Shown here piece by piece: positions 9,421 through 16,498 of a stretch of DNA of 64,000 bases. The stretch comes from Arthrobacter sp. C2 (GTDB taxonomy: Bacteria > Actinomycetota > Actinomycetes > Actinomycetales > Micrococcaceae): the NCBI GenBank assembly GCA_024207135.1, contig CP042428.1, positions 3,472,001 through 3,536,000 on the forward strand. Direction: 5' to 3'. The position numbers and the translations under genes are program-made. Within the stretch, counting starts at the first letter, position 1, and each line of letters begins with the position of its first letter. The notes beneath the pieces were generated by a model. That model worked only from the letters and a program-made list of their open reading frames with translations, was not told the DNA's origin and did no database searches.

Positions 9421-10407
9421 CTAGGCCCCGGCCGGAACGAGCGCGTAGGACTCGTCGAGCTCGGTGGCCATGACGCGCTGGTAGTACTCGGAGATGATGA
9501 AGCGCTCGGCCTCGTCGCACTTGTTGATGAAGGAGAGCCGGAAGGCCAGCGCGGGATCGCGGAAGATGGAGATGTTCTCCGCCCAGGTGATCACGGTGCG
9601 CGGGGACATCAGGGTGGAGATGTCCCCGGCGGCAAAGCCGTCGCGGGTGAGGTTGGCGACCTGCACCATGGAGCGGATCAGGTCCGTTCCGGAGGGCTGC
9701 TGTGCCAGGTCCGGGACGCGGGCGGCAACGATGTCCACCTCGTCGGCCACCGGCAGGTAGTCCAGGGCCGCAACGATGTTCCAGCGGTCCAGTTGGGCGT
9801 GGTTCAACCGCTGCACCCCGTGGTACAGCCCGTTGAGGTTGCCCAGCCCGACGGTGTTGGCGGTGGCGAAGAGCCGGAAATGCGGGTGCGGGCGGATGAC
9901 GCGGTTTTGGTCCGGCAGCGTGAAGCCGCCGTCGCGCTCCAGCAGCCGCTGGATGACGAACATGACATCGGGGCGCCCGGCATCGTATTCGTCGAAGACC
10001 AGGGCCATCGGCTGGACCATCGCCCAGGGCACCACTCCCTCCTGGAACCGGGTGGCCGGTGCCCCGTCCCGGACCACGACGGTGTCCTTGCCGACCAAAT
10101 CCAGGCGGCTGATGTGGCCATCCAGGTTCACGCGCATCAGCGGCCAGTTCAGCCGGGCGGCGACCTGCTCGATGTGGGTGGATTTTCCGGTGCCGTGCAA
10201 CCCCTGGACCATCACCCGGCTGTTGTGGGTGAACCCGGCCAGGATCGCCAGGGTGACGTCGGCGTTGAACCTGTAGGCCGGGTCGATGGGCGGGACGTGC
10301 TCGGTGGCCTCGAGGAACCGCGGCACGCGCAGCTCGCTGTCGATGCCGAATATCTCACGGACCGAAACCAGCTCCTGGGCCGCGAGCTCGGGTGTTTGGT
10401 GGTTCAT
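9421..10407 (-). CDS. CobS-like AAA+ ATPase (MoxR-type)
   Basis: A 328-residue AAA+ ATPase closely resembling CobS. Visible are Walker A GLHGTGKST (residues ~69-77), the family segment MRVNLDGHISRLDLVGKD just after it, Walker B ALVFDEYDAG (~132), and sensor-1 LFATANTVG (~175). The ATG at 10407 lies 6 bp beyond the iclR stop; a GTG 9 bp further upstream would overlap iclR. The frame runs open further upstream, but that part is the shadow of iclR. AAA+ proteins of this group act with a VWA partner, here the next gene. In cobalamin synthesis the pair powers CobN, which is absent here. Confidence 0.85.
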   Translation of the reverse strand: MNHQTPELAAQELVSVREIFGIDSELRVPRFLEATEHVPPIDPAYRFNADVTLAILAGFTHNSRVMVQGLHGTGKSTHIEQVAARLNWPLMRVNLDGHISRLDLVGKDTVVVRDGAPATRFQEGVVPWAMVQPMALVFDEYDAGRPDVMFVIQRLLERDGGFTLPDQNRVIRPHPHFRLFATANTVGLGNLNGLYHGVQRLNHAQLDRWNIVAALDYLPVADEVDIVAARVPDLAQQPSGTDLIRSMVQVANLTRDGFAAGDISTLMSPRTVITWAENISIFRDPALAFRLSFINKCDEAERFIISEYYQRVMATELDESYALVPAGA

Positions 10408-10412
10408 CCGGG

Positions 10413-11267
10413 TCACCACCCTGCCGCGAGCGGCTCGGACTCGGGGGAGCCCAGATCCGCGTGGTCCTCGATGCGGGCGATGCTCTCGGCGGCCTGGCGC
10501 AGGGCCGGCAGCAAGGTGAGCAGGTCCGCGGAGCTCTTGCGCATCATCGGTGCCTGCACCGCGACGCAGAGGTTGGAACGGCCGGCGGGGTTGGGAACCA
10601 GCACGGCCAGGCAGACCAGCCCGTCCAGGAATTCCTGGCGGTCCTCGGCGTAGCCGTTGCGCCGGATCTGGGTCAGTTCGGCCTCGATCTGGGCCTTGTC
10701 GGTGAGCGTGTGCGCGGTGAAGCGCTGCAGCTTCCCGGTGGCCAGCACGCGTTCGCGCTGCGTGGGACCGAACTGGGAAAGGATCAGCTTTCCACTGGCG
10801 GAGCAGTGCACCGGCACCCGGGAGCCGGGCCCCAGGTGCACGCGCAGGGGCTCGTTGGTCTCGACGCGGTCCAGGTAGATGACCTCGTTGCCGGACAGTG
10901 CCGTGATGTTGCAGCTTTCGCCGATCTCGTCGACCAGTCCGCGCAGGATGGCGTGCCGGGTGCCGTGCCGGGTGTCGTTGAGCAGCACGTCCTCGGCCAT
11001 GCGGCGCATGCGCGAACCGGTGCCGTAATGCCGGCCGTCGGACTGGCGGGTCAGCAGGTTGGCGCCCTCGAGCTGTTGCAGCATGCGGTGCAGGGTCGGT
11101 TTGGGAAGCCCCGTCTGGTCCACCAGGGATTGCAGGGTGAAGAGCTGGTCGCGGGTGGTGATCAGCTCCAGCAGTGCGAAGAGGCGCAGGGCCGGTGTTT
11201 CGCCCTGGACGGCACCCGCGGGCCCGAGATCCGGTTCCGTGAGATTTTCCATGATCGATCCAATCAT
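10413..11267 (-). CDS. IclR-family transcriptional regulator of the sulfonate genes
   Basis: A 284-residue regulator with an N-terminal winged helix-turn-helix (residues ~25-85, including LFTLQSLVDQTGLPKPTLHRMLQQLEGA, read here as separate helices) and a C-terminal IclR effector domain (~95-265) with the ISGCNITALSG-like and VPVHCSASGKLILS segments. It is transcribed divergently from xsc across 176 bp and co-directionally with the cobS/cobT-like genes it abuts. Divergent placement strongly suggests it controls xsc and itself. ATG 11267 is used; ATG 11252 is an equally possible start. Ligand unknown; taurine, sulfoacetaldehyde or a related acid is a reasonable guess. Confidence 0.88.
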   Translation of the reverse strand: MIGSIMENLTEPDLGPAGAVQGETPALRLFALLELITTRDQLFTLQSLVDQTGLPKPTLHRMLQQLEGANLLTRQSDGRHYGTGSRMRRMAEDVLLNDTRHGTRHAILRGLVDEIGESCNITALSGNEVIYLDRVETNEPLRVHLGPGSRVPVHCSASGKLILSQFGPTQRERVLATGKLQRFTAHTLTDKAQIEAELTQIRRNGYAEDRQEFLDGLVCLAVLVPNPAGRSNLCVAVQAPMMRKSSADLLTLLPALRQAAESIARIEDHADLGSPESEPLAAGW

Positions 11268-11290
11268 CCGTTGTGCGAAGTTTCATTAAA

Positions 11291-11304
11291 TCGTATCAGT
11301 ACGA
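11291..11304. promoter_or_regulatory. Candidate IclR operator
   Basis: Inverted repeat TCGTA-N4-TACGA in an AT-richer stretch, 20 bp upstream of the proposed xsc -35 box and just upstream of the iclR start. Its size and place suit an IclR-family dimer site, but the arms are only 5 bp. Confidence 0.3.
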
Positions 11305-11324
11305 AGAATAAATGGAATAGGGGC

Positions 11325-11353
11325 TTGACGGATGTGAGCTGGATCGCATAGCT
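11325..11353 (+). promoter_or_regulatory. Probable promoter of xsc
   Basis: TTGACG (11325-11330), a 17-bp spacer and ATAGCT (11348-11353) form a sigma-70-like promoter about 90 bp upstream of the xsc start codon. The roughly 80-nt leader that follows contains a short run of T but no riboswitch I recognise. Confidence 0.5.
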
Positions 11354-11443
11354 TTGTGAGCAATCCCGTTTATGGGAGCAGTTCGAATCATTTTTTGAGA
11401 CTTTGCGTGATTGCGACGTCTTGATCCACGAAGGAGACTTGTA

Positions 11444-13249
11444 ATGACTGAAAAGGCCACATCCCGCGAGGTCGTCAAGGGCGCGCAGAAGATGACGTCG
11501 TCGGAAGCCTTCGTTGAGACGCTGGTGTCCAACGACGTCACCGATATCTTCGGCATCATGGGCTCTGCCTTCATGGACGCCATGGACATCTTCGCCCCGG
11601 CCGGCATCCGCCTGGTTCCGGTCGTCCACGAACAGGGCGCCGCCCACATGGCCGACGGCTATGCACGTGCCTCCGGCCGCCACGGCGTGGTCATCGGCCA
11701 GAACGGCCCGGGCATCTCCAACTGCGTCACCGGCATCGCCGCCGCCTACTGGGCCCACAGCCCGGTCGTGATCATCACCCCGGAAGCCGGAACCAACACC
11801 ATCGGCCTGGGCGGATTCCAGGAAGCCAACCAGCTGCCGATGTTCCAGGAGTTCACCAAGTACCAGGGCCACGTGACCCACCCGAACCGCATGGCCGAAT
11901 TCACCGCCCGCTGCTTCGACCGCGCGATGAGCGAAAACGGCCCGACCCAGCTGAACATCCCGCGCGACTACTTCTACGGCGAATCCATCACCGAGATCCC
12001 GGCCCCGCGCCGCGTGGACCGCGGCGCCGGCGGCACCAAGTCCCTCGACGAGGCCATCGAGCTGCTCAAGATCGCCAAGAACCCGGTCATCGTTTCCGGC
12101 GGCGGCGTGGTCATGGCCGATGGCGTCGAGGAAGCCAAGGCCCTGGCCGAGCGCCTCGGCGCACCGGTGGTCAACAGCTACCAGCACAACGACTCCTTCC
12201 CCGCCAGCCACCCGCTCTGGGCCGGCCCGCTGGGCTACCAGGGCTCCAAGGCCGGCATGAAGCTGATCTCCGAGGCCGACGTCGTCATCGCCCTGGGCAC
12301 CCGGCTTGGCCCGTTCGGCACCCTGCCGCAGTACGGCCAGGCCTACTGGCCCACCGAGGCCAAGATCATCCAGATCGACGCGGACCACACCAAGCTCGGA
12401 CTGGTCAAGAAGATCTCCGTGGGCATCACCGGCGACGCCAAGGCCGTGGCCATCGAACTGGTCAAGCGACTCGAGGGCACCGAGCTCGCCTCGGACGCCA
12501 CCAAGGCCGAGCGCGCCGCGAACATCAAGGCCGAGAAGGACGCCTGGGAGCAGGAGCTCTCCGGGTGGACCCACGAGAAGGACGAGTACTCCCTCGACGT
12601 CATCGAGGAGGCCAAGGGCGAGGAAGGCAACTGGCTGCACCCGCGCCAGGTGCTGCGCGAACTGGAAAACGCCATGCCGGAAGACGTCATGATCTCCACC
12701 GACATCGGCAACATCAACTCCGTGGCCCACAGCTACCTGCGCTTCGAAAAGCCGCGCAGCTTCTTCGCCCCCATGTCCTTCGGCAACTGCGGCTACGCGC
12801 TGCCGACCATCATCGGCGCCAAGGCCGCGGCCCCGCACCGCCCGGCCATCGCCTACGCCGGCGACGGCGCCTGGGCCATGAGCATGGGCGAGGTCCTCAC
12901 CGCTGTGCGCCACGACCTGCCGGTCACCGCGGTCGTCTTCCGCAACCGCCAATGGGGCGCCGAGAAGAAGAACCAGGTCGAGTTCTACAACCGCCGCTTC
13001 ATCGCCGGCGAGCTGGACAACGGCGAGTCCTTCGCCGAGATGGCCCGTTCCATGGGTGCCGAGGGCATCGTCGTGGACAAGCTGGAGAACGTCGGTGCCG
13101 CCCTCAAGGAAGCCCTGAACGCCCAGATGGTCGACGGCAAGACCACCGTCATCGAGGTCATGTGCACCCGCGAGCTGGGCGACCCGTTCCGCCGCGACGC
13201 CCTGTCCACCCCGGTCCGCCACCTGGAGAAGTACAAGGACTACGTCTAA
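11444..13249 (+). CDS. xsc: Sulfoacetaldehyde acetyltransferase
   Basis: A 601-residue thiamine-diphosphate enzyme, the usual Xsc length. It cleaves the C-S bond: sulfoacetaldehyde plus phosphate gives acetyl phosphate plus sulfite. Three ThDP-enzyme domains are visible: N-terminal PYR with the catalytic Glu in VVHEQGAAHMADGYARASG (~residue 62), a central domain (~200-340), and the PP domain with GDGAWAMSMGE near 471 ending in FRN, the Mg/ThDP-binding motif. Xsc-specific text includes FGIMGSAFMDAMDIF, NRQWGAEKKNQVEF and ELGDPFRRDAL. Start is fixed by AAGGAG 7 bp upstream of ATG 11444. It is the best diagnostic gene of the island and links the tpa/pta end with the DadA-like gene behind it. Confidence 0.96.
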   Translation: MTEKATSREVVKGAQKMTSSEAFVETLVSNDVTDIFGIMGSAFMDAMDIFAPAGIRLVPVVHEQGAAHMADGYARASGRHGVVIGQNGPGISNCVTGIAAAYWAHSPVVIITPEAGTNTIGLGGFQEANQLPMFQEFTKYQGHVTHPNRMAEFTARCFDRAMSENGPTQLNIPRDYFYGESITEIPAPRRVDRGAGGTKSLDEAIELLKIAKNPVIVSGGGVVMADGVEEAKALAERLGAPVVNSYQHNDSFPASHPLWAGPLGYQGSKAGMKLISEADVVIALGTRLGPFGTLPQYGQAYWPTEAKIIQIDADHTKLGLVKKISVGITGDAKAVAIELVKRLEGTELASDATKAERAANIKAEKDAWEQELSGWTHEKDEYSLDVIEEAKGEEGNWLHPRQVLRELENAMPEDVMISTDIGNINSVAHSYLRFEKPRSFFAPMSFGNCGYALPTIIGAKAAAPHRPAIAYAGDGAWAMSMGEVLTAVRHDLPVTAVVFRNRQWGAEKKNQVEFYNRRFIAGELDNGESFAEMARSMGAEGIVVDKLENVGAALKEALNAQMVDGKTTVIEVMCTRELGDPFRRDALSTPVRHLEKYKDYV

Positions 13250-13278
13250 ACCCGGAACGCATCCCCGGGCAGCAATGA

Positions 13279-13335
13279 GTGGGGGGAGGGCAAGGCAGGC
13301 GGCACCGCGGTGCCCGCTGGCCCGGCCTTCCCCCC
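13279..13335 (+). other. Structured spacer between xsc and the DadA-like gene
   Basis: A G-run (GGGGGGAGGG, 13281-13290) can pair with GGCCTTCCCCCC near 13324-13335 around an inner palindrome GGCACCGCGGTGCC (13301-13314). It has no T tract. It could be an attenuator or an mRNA-stabilising hairpin within an xsc-DadA-like transcript. Confidence 0.35.
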
Positions 13336-13419
13336 ATTGCATCCCACAAACATCTACTTCCGCCGCCGCACCACGAGGTGCCGCAGCGACGCGAGAGTGC
13401 ACAAGGATTGGAGCGAACA

Positions 13420-14760
13420 ATGAGCAATACGCAGACGCCGGAAAACGTGGTCGTCATCGGTGCGGGCATGGTGGGACTCGCCACCGCCTGGTACCTCCAG
13501 GAACGCGGTGTCAACGTCACCGTGGTGGACCGCGACGGCGTCGCCGCCGGGTCCTCATGGGGCAACGCCGGCTGGCTGACCCCCGCCCTCACGCTGCCGC
13601 TGAGCGAACCCTCGGTGCTCACCTACGGGCTCAAGACCATGTTCGATCCCGCCTCCCCGCTGTACATCCCGCTCTCGGCCAAGCCCTCGCTGATCCGCTT
13701 CCTGCTCGGCTTCGCCCGGCACTGCACCCCGGGGAAATGGCGCGAGGCCATGGCCGTGTTCAGCGAGATCGGCGCCACCGGCCTGGACGCCTTCGACGAG
13801 ATCTCCGAGGCCAACGCCGTCACCCGGATCGGCCGGGACCAGGCCGCCGTCGGCGGCGGAGCCTCCGGAAGCGGCGGCGGAACCACGACCCTGGGCACCG
13901 GCGTTTCCGAACCCACCAAGCCGGCCGAACCCTTCCTGACCGGCTTCAAGAGCCTCAAGGACCGCGACGGGCTGCTGCACGAGTTCGAGGGCATCCGCGC
14001 CTCCGGCGGCCAGGTCGAATTCGACCTGCTGGACGCCGCGGACATCCGTGCCATGGAACCCACCCTCGGCGACGGCGTCAAGGCCGGTGTCGCGATCCAC
14101 CACCAGCGCTTCATCAACCCGCCCAAGTTCATGGACTCCCTTGCCGACTCGGTCATCGCCCGCGGCGGACGGATCACCACCGACTTCGAGGTCGCCGACA
14201 TCCGCGAACACGCCCACGGCGTGGAGGTCGTCGACGTCCACGGACGCACCCAGGGAGCCGATGCGGTGGTCATCGCCACCGGCGCCTGGCTGGGCAAGCT
14301 CGCGCGGAAATTCGGCGTCAAGCGCGTGGTCCAGGCCGGACGCGGCTACTCCTTCACCGTGGTTCCCGAGGTCATGCCGACCCACCCGATCTATTTCCCC
14401 GCCCAGCGCGTGGCCTGCACCCCGCTGGGCGACAGGTTCCGGGTGGCAGGCACCATGGAGTTCCGCGATGCCGACCACCCGCTGGAGCCCAAGCGCATCG
14501 AGGCCATCGTCGCCGCGGCCTCCCCGCTGTTCACCGGCATCAATTGGGAGGACCGCCAGGAGGAATGGGTCGGCTCCCGGCCCTGCACCACCGACGGGCT
14601 GCCGCTGATCGGGGCCACCCGCTCGAACCGCGTGCATGTGGCCGGCGGCCACGGCATGTGGGGCGTGGCGCTGGGCCCGCTGACCGGCAAGATGCTCGCC
14701 GCCTCGATCACCGGGGAGTCGACCCCGGCGATCATGCGGCACTTCAACCCGTTGCGCTGA
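13420..14760 (+). CDS. DadA-like FAD-dependent amine/amino acid dehydrogenase (sulfonate island copy)
   Basis: A 446-residue DAO-family flavoprotein. The Rossmann motif VVVIGAGMVGLATAWYL lies at residues ~10-26, and the C-terminal FAD-contact region reads HGMWGVALGPLTGK (~410). D-amino acid dehydrogenase and sarcosine-oxidase relatives oxidise a C-N bond. After xsc, a reasonable role is oxidative deamination or demethylation of taurine, N-methyltaurine or a similar amine to feed Xsc; that is inference. A very close paralogue is at 41137. Against it, this copy carries an extra Gly/Ser-rich stretch of about 28 residues near 133-165 (GGGASGSGGGTTT), probably a surface loop. ATG 13420 is chosen over the upstream in-frame ATG because the FAD motif then starts at the normal distance. 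Confidence 0.85.
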   Translation: MSNTQTPENVVVIGAGMVGLATAWYLQERGVNVTVVDRDGVAAGSSWGNAGWLTPALTLPLSEPSVLTYGLKTMFDPASPLYIPLSAKPSLIRFLLGFARHCTPGKWREAMAVFSEIGATGLDAFDEISEANAVTRIGRDQAAVGGGASGSGGGTTTLGTGVSEPTKPAEPFLTGFKSLKDRDGLLHEFEGIRASGGQVEFDLLDAADIRAMEPTLGDGVKAGVAIHHQRFINPPKFMDSLADSVIARGGRITTDFEVADIREHAHGVEVVDVHGRTQGADAVVIATGAWLGKLARKFGVKRVVQAGRGYSFTVVPEVMPTHPIYFPAQRVACTPLGDRFRVAGTMEFRDADHPLEPKRIEAIVAAASPLFTGINWEDRQEEWVGSRPCTTDGLPLIGATRSNRVHVAGGHGMWGVALGPLTGKMLAASITGESTPAIMRHFNPLR

Positions 14761-14785
14761 GTCGCCGCCCGGCGCAACGACACCG

Positions 14786-14826
14786 GGGGCGTGGTGCGGA
14801 ACCCGGAAAGGTCCGCGCCACGCCCC
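14786..14826 (+). terminator. Terminator hairpin after the DadA-like gene
   Basis: A 15-bp stem (14786-14800 with 14812-14826) with one G-U pair and an 11-nt loop, 25 bp after the stop codon. No long T tract follows, so termination may be imperfect. Confidence 0.6.
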
Positions 14827-14899
14827 GGCTCATGTTCTGCCCCGTAACGCAGCATGCGCCGACTTGGTGCGGACGGCGGGACGGCGGTAGAGATGGGGG

Positions 14900-16498
14900 A
14901 TGCCCCATGACGATTCCCCGTTCTCCCACCAGGTCCTGGCAGCCCGCGGCGCCGGCGGCCACCGCCAATACCGGATCCCCGCGCTGGCGGTGTCCACGCG
15001 CGGAACGGTGCTGGCCGCCTACGACGGGCGCCCCAACCTCGATGACCTGCCCAACACCATCGACCTGCTGCTGCGCCGCAGCTTCGACAACGGGACGAGC
15101 TGGGAGGCCCAGCGCGAAATCCGCACCGGCAGCGGGCTGCAGGGCTTCGGGGATCCCAGCCTGCTGGTGGACAAGGCCACCGGGAGGATCTTCTGCTTCC
15201 ACGCCGCCGGCACCCATGCCGGGTTCTTTGAGGCCGTTGAGGGCCTGGAGCCCGAGGACGCGGTGCAGCACGTGGATGTGTCCTTCTCGGATGACGACGG
15301 GGAATCCTGGAGCCACCGGCGGCTGACCGGGGCGCTCAAGCGCGAGGGCATCACCGGGATCTTCGCCGCGGCCGGGGCCGGGATCCAGCTCGAACACGGG
15401 CCGTGGGCCGGGCGCCTGGTCCAGCAAATGGTCATCCTGCTGCACGGGAACATCCGCGCCGCCTCCGCCTACTCGGATGACCACGGCGAGACCTGGACTC
15501 TCGGGCAGGCCACCGCCACCGAGGCCAACGAGAACAAGGTCGTCGAGCTGCCCGGCGGGCGGGTGCTGCTGAATTCCCGGGCCCGCGGCGCCCGGATGCA
15601 GGCCATCTCCACCGACGGCGGGCACAGCTACGGGCCGCTGGAGGAAGTGCCAAGCCTGCCGGATCCCAGCGACAACGGCAGCATCCTGCGGCTTCCGGAA
15701 CCGGGAGCGGGCCCGGGGCTGCTGCTGGCCACCAACAACCGGGACGCAGACCTGCGCCGCAACACCGTGCTGAGCATGTCCCGGGACGAGGGCGCCAGCT
15801 GGCGCCCGGTCGCTGCGATCCGCCGCGGATCCAGTGCCTACTCCACCGCGGCGCTGCTGCCCGACGGGTCGCTCGGGGTTCTCTACGAGGACAACGGGTA
15901 CAGCGAGATCGTCTTTGCCCGGCTGGCCGCGGAGCACCTGGCTCCTGCCGCCCTGGACGCGGCAGCCGAGGCGTACCTCGATGACGACGGCGGGGACTTC
16001 TGCCTGGTGCTGCGCTCGATCACCCCGGGACGCCCCGCCTCCTGGCGCAGCGTCGGGGAATCCCACACCATCTCCGCGGCGCCCGCGCAGTGGGGCGTGC
16101 ACACCTGGAAGGAGATCGGGCAGGGCTACGGGGACGGGGACCAGGTCCTGGGCACCCGCGAGGCCCAGGACGTGAACTACGGGCCCGGCGCACCTGGGTT
16201 GCGGGCCGGGGACATCCTGGCTTTCACCGGGCGCTTCCGTAACCCGTCCGGCCACACCGTCGAAGCGGTGCTGGAGGGAAACTTCGACGGGGACGTGGCC
16301 GCAGCCTTCCCGGCCGCGGCGGTGGGGCCCGGGGAATCGGCCCTGTATTTCACCCCCGCCTACACCGTCACCGATGCCGACGTGGCCCGCGGGCACGCAA
16401 CGGTGCGCTGCGCCGTGCATGCCGGCGGGCAAACCTGGGAACGTGGTTTCCGGGCTGACACCGCCACCGGCGCCGTCAGGGAGCTGGACGCGGGGTAG
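14900..16498 (+). CDS. Exo-alpha-sialidase (BNR/Asp-box glycoside hydrolase)
   Basis: A 532-residue sialidase-fold protein. The YRIP motif giving the first catalytic arginine is at residues ~23-26, and five Asp boxes are readable: SFDNGTSW, SDDDGESW, SDDHGETW, STDGGHSY and SRDEGASW. The FVYEDNGY-like segment near 330 (LYEDNGYSEIVFARL) fits the Tyr/Glu pair of family 33. After ~residue 420 there is an extra beta-rich Ig-like region. No signal peptide or LPXTG anchor is visible from the chosen start, so it seems cytoplasmic unless the true start lies elsewhere. Its 3' end overlaps the convergent helicase gene by 23 bp. Substrate is terminal sialic acid or a look-alike. Confidence 0.88.
   Translation: MPHDDSPFSHQVLAARGAGGHRQYRIPALAVSTRGTVLAAYDGRPNLDDLPNTIDLLLRRSFDNGTSWEAQREIRTGSGLQGFGDPSLLVDKATGRIFCFHAAGTHAGFFEAVEGLEPEDAVQHVDVSFSDDDGESWSHRRLTGALKREGITGIFAAAGAGIQLEHGPWAGRLVQQMVILLHGNIRAASAYSDDHGETWTLGQATATEANENKVVELPGGRVLLNSRARGARMQAISTDGGHSYGPLEEVPSLPDPSDNGSILRLPEPGAGPGLLLATNNRDADLRRNTVLSMSRDEGASWRPVAAIRRGSSAYSTAALLPDGSLGVLYEDNGYSEIVFARLAAEHLAPAALDAAAEAYLDDDGGDFCLVLRSITPGRPASWRSVGESHTISAAPAQWGVHTWKEIGQGYGDGDQVLGTREAQDVNYGPGAPGLRAGDILAFTGRFRNPSGHTVEAVLEGNFDGDVAAAFPAAAVGPGESALYFTPAYTVTDADVARGHATVRCAVHAGGQTWERGFRADTATGAVRELDAG

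Noticed and set aside
9421-10407. Cobalamin biosynthesis cluster
   Set aside because: Only CobS- and CobT-like genes are present; no cobN or other cob genes occur in the window.
11340-11400. GTTCGAATC stretch resembling a tRNA T-loop
   Set aside because: No matching acceptor, D- or anticodon arms could be folded around it; it lies in the xsc leader.
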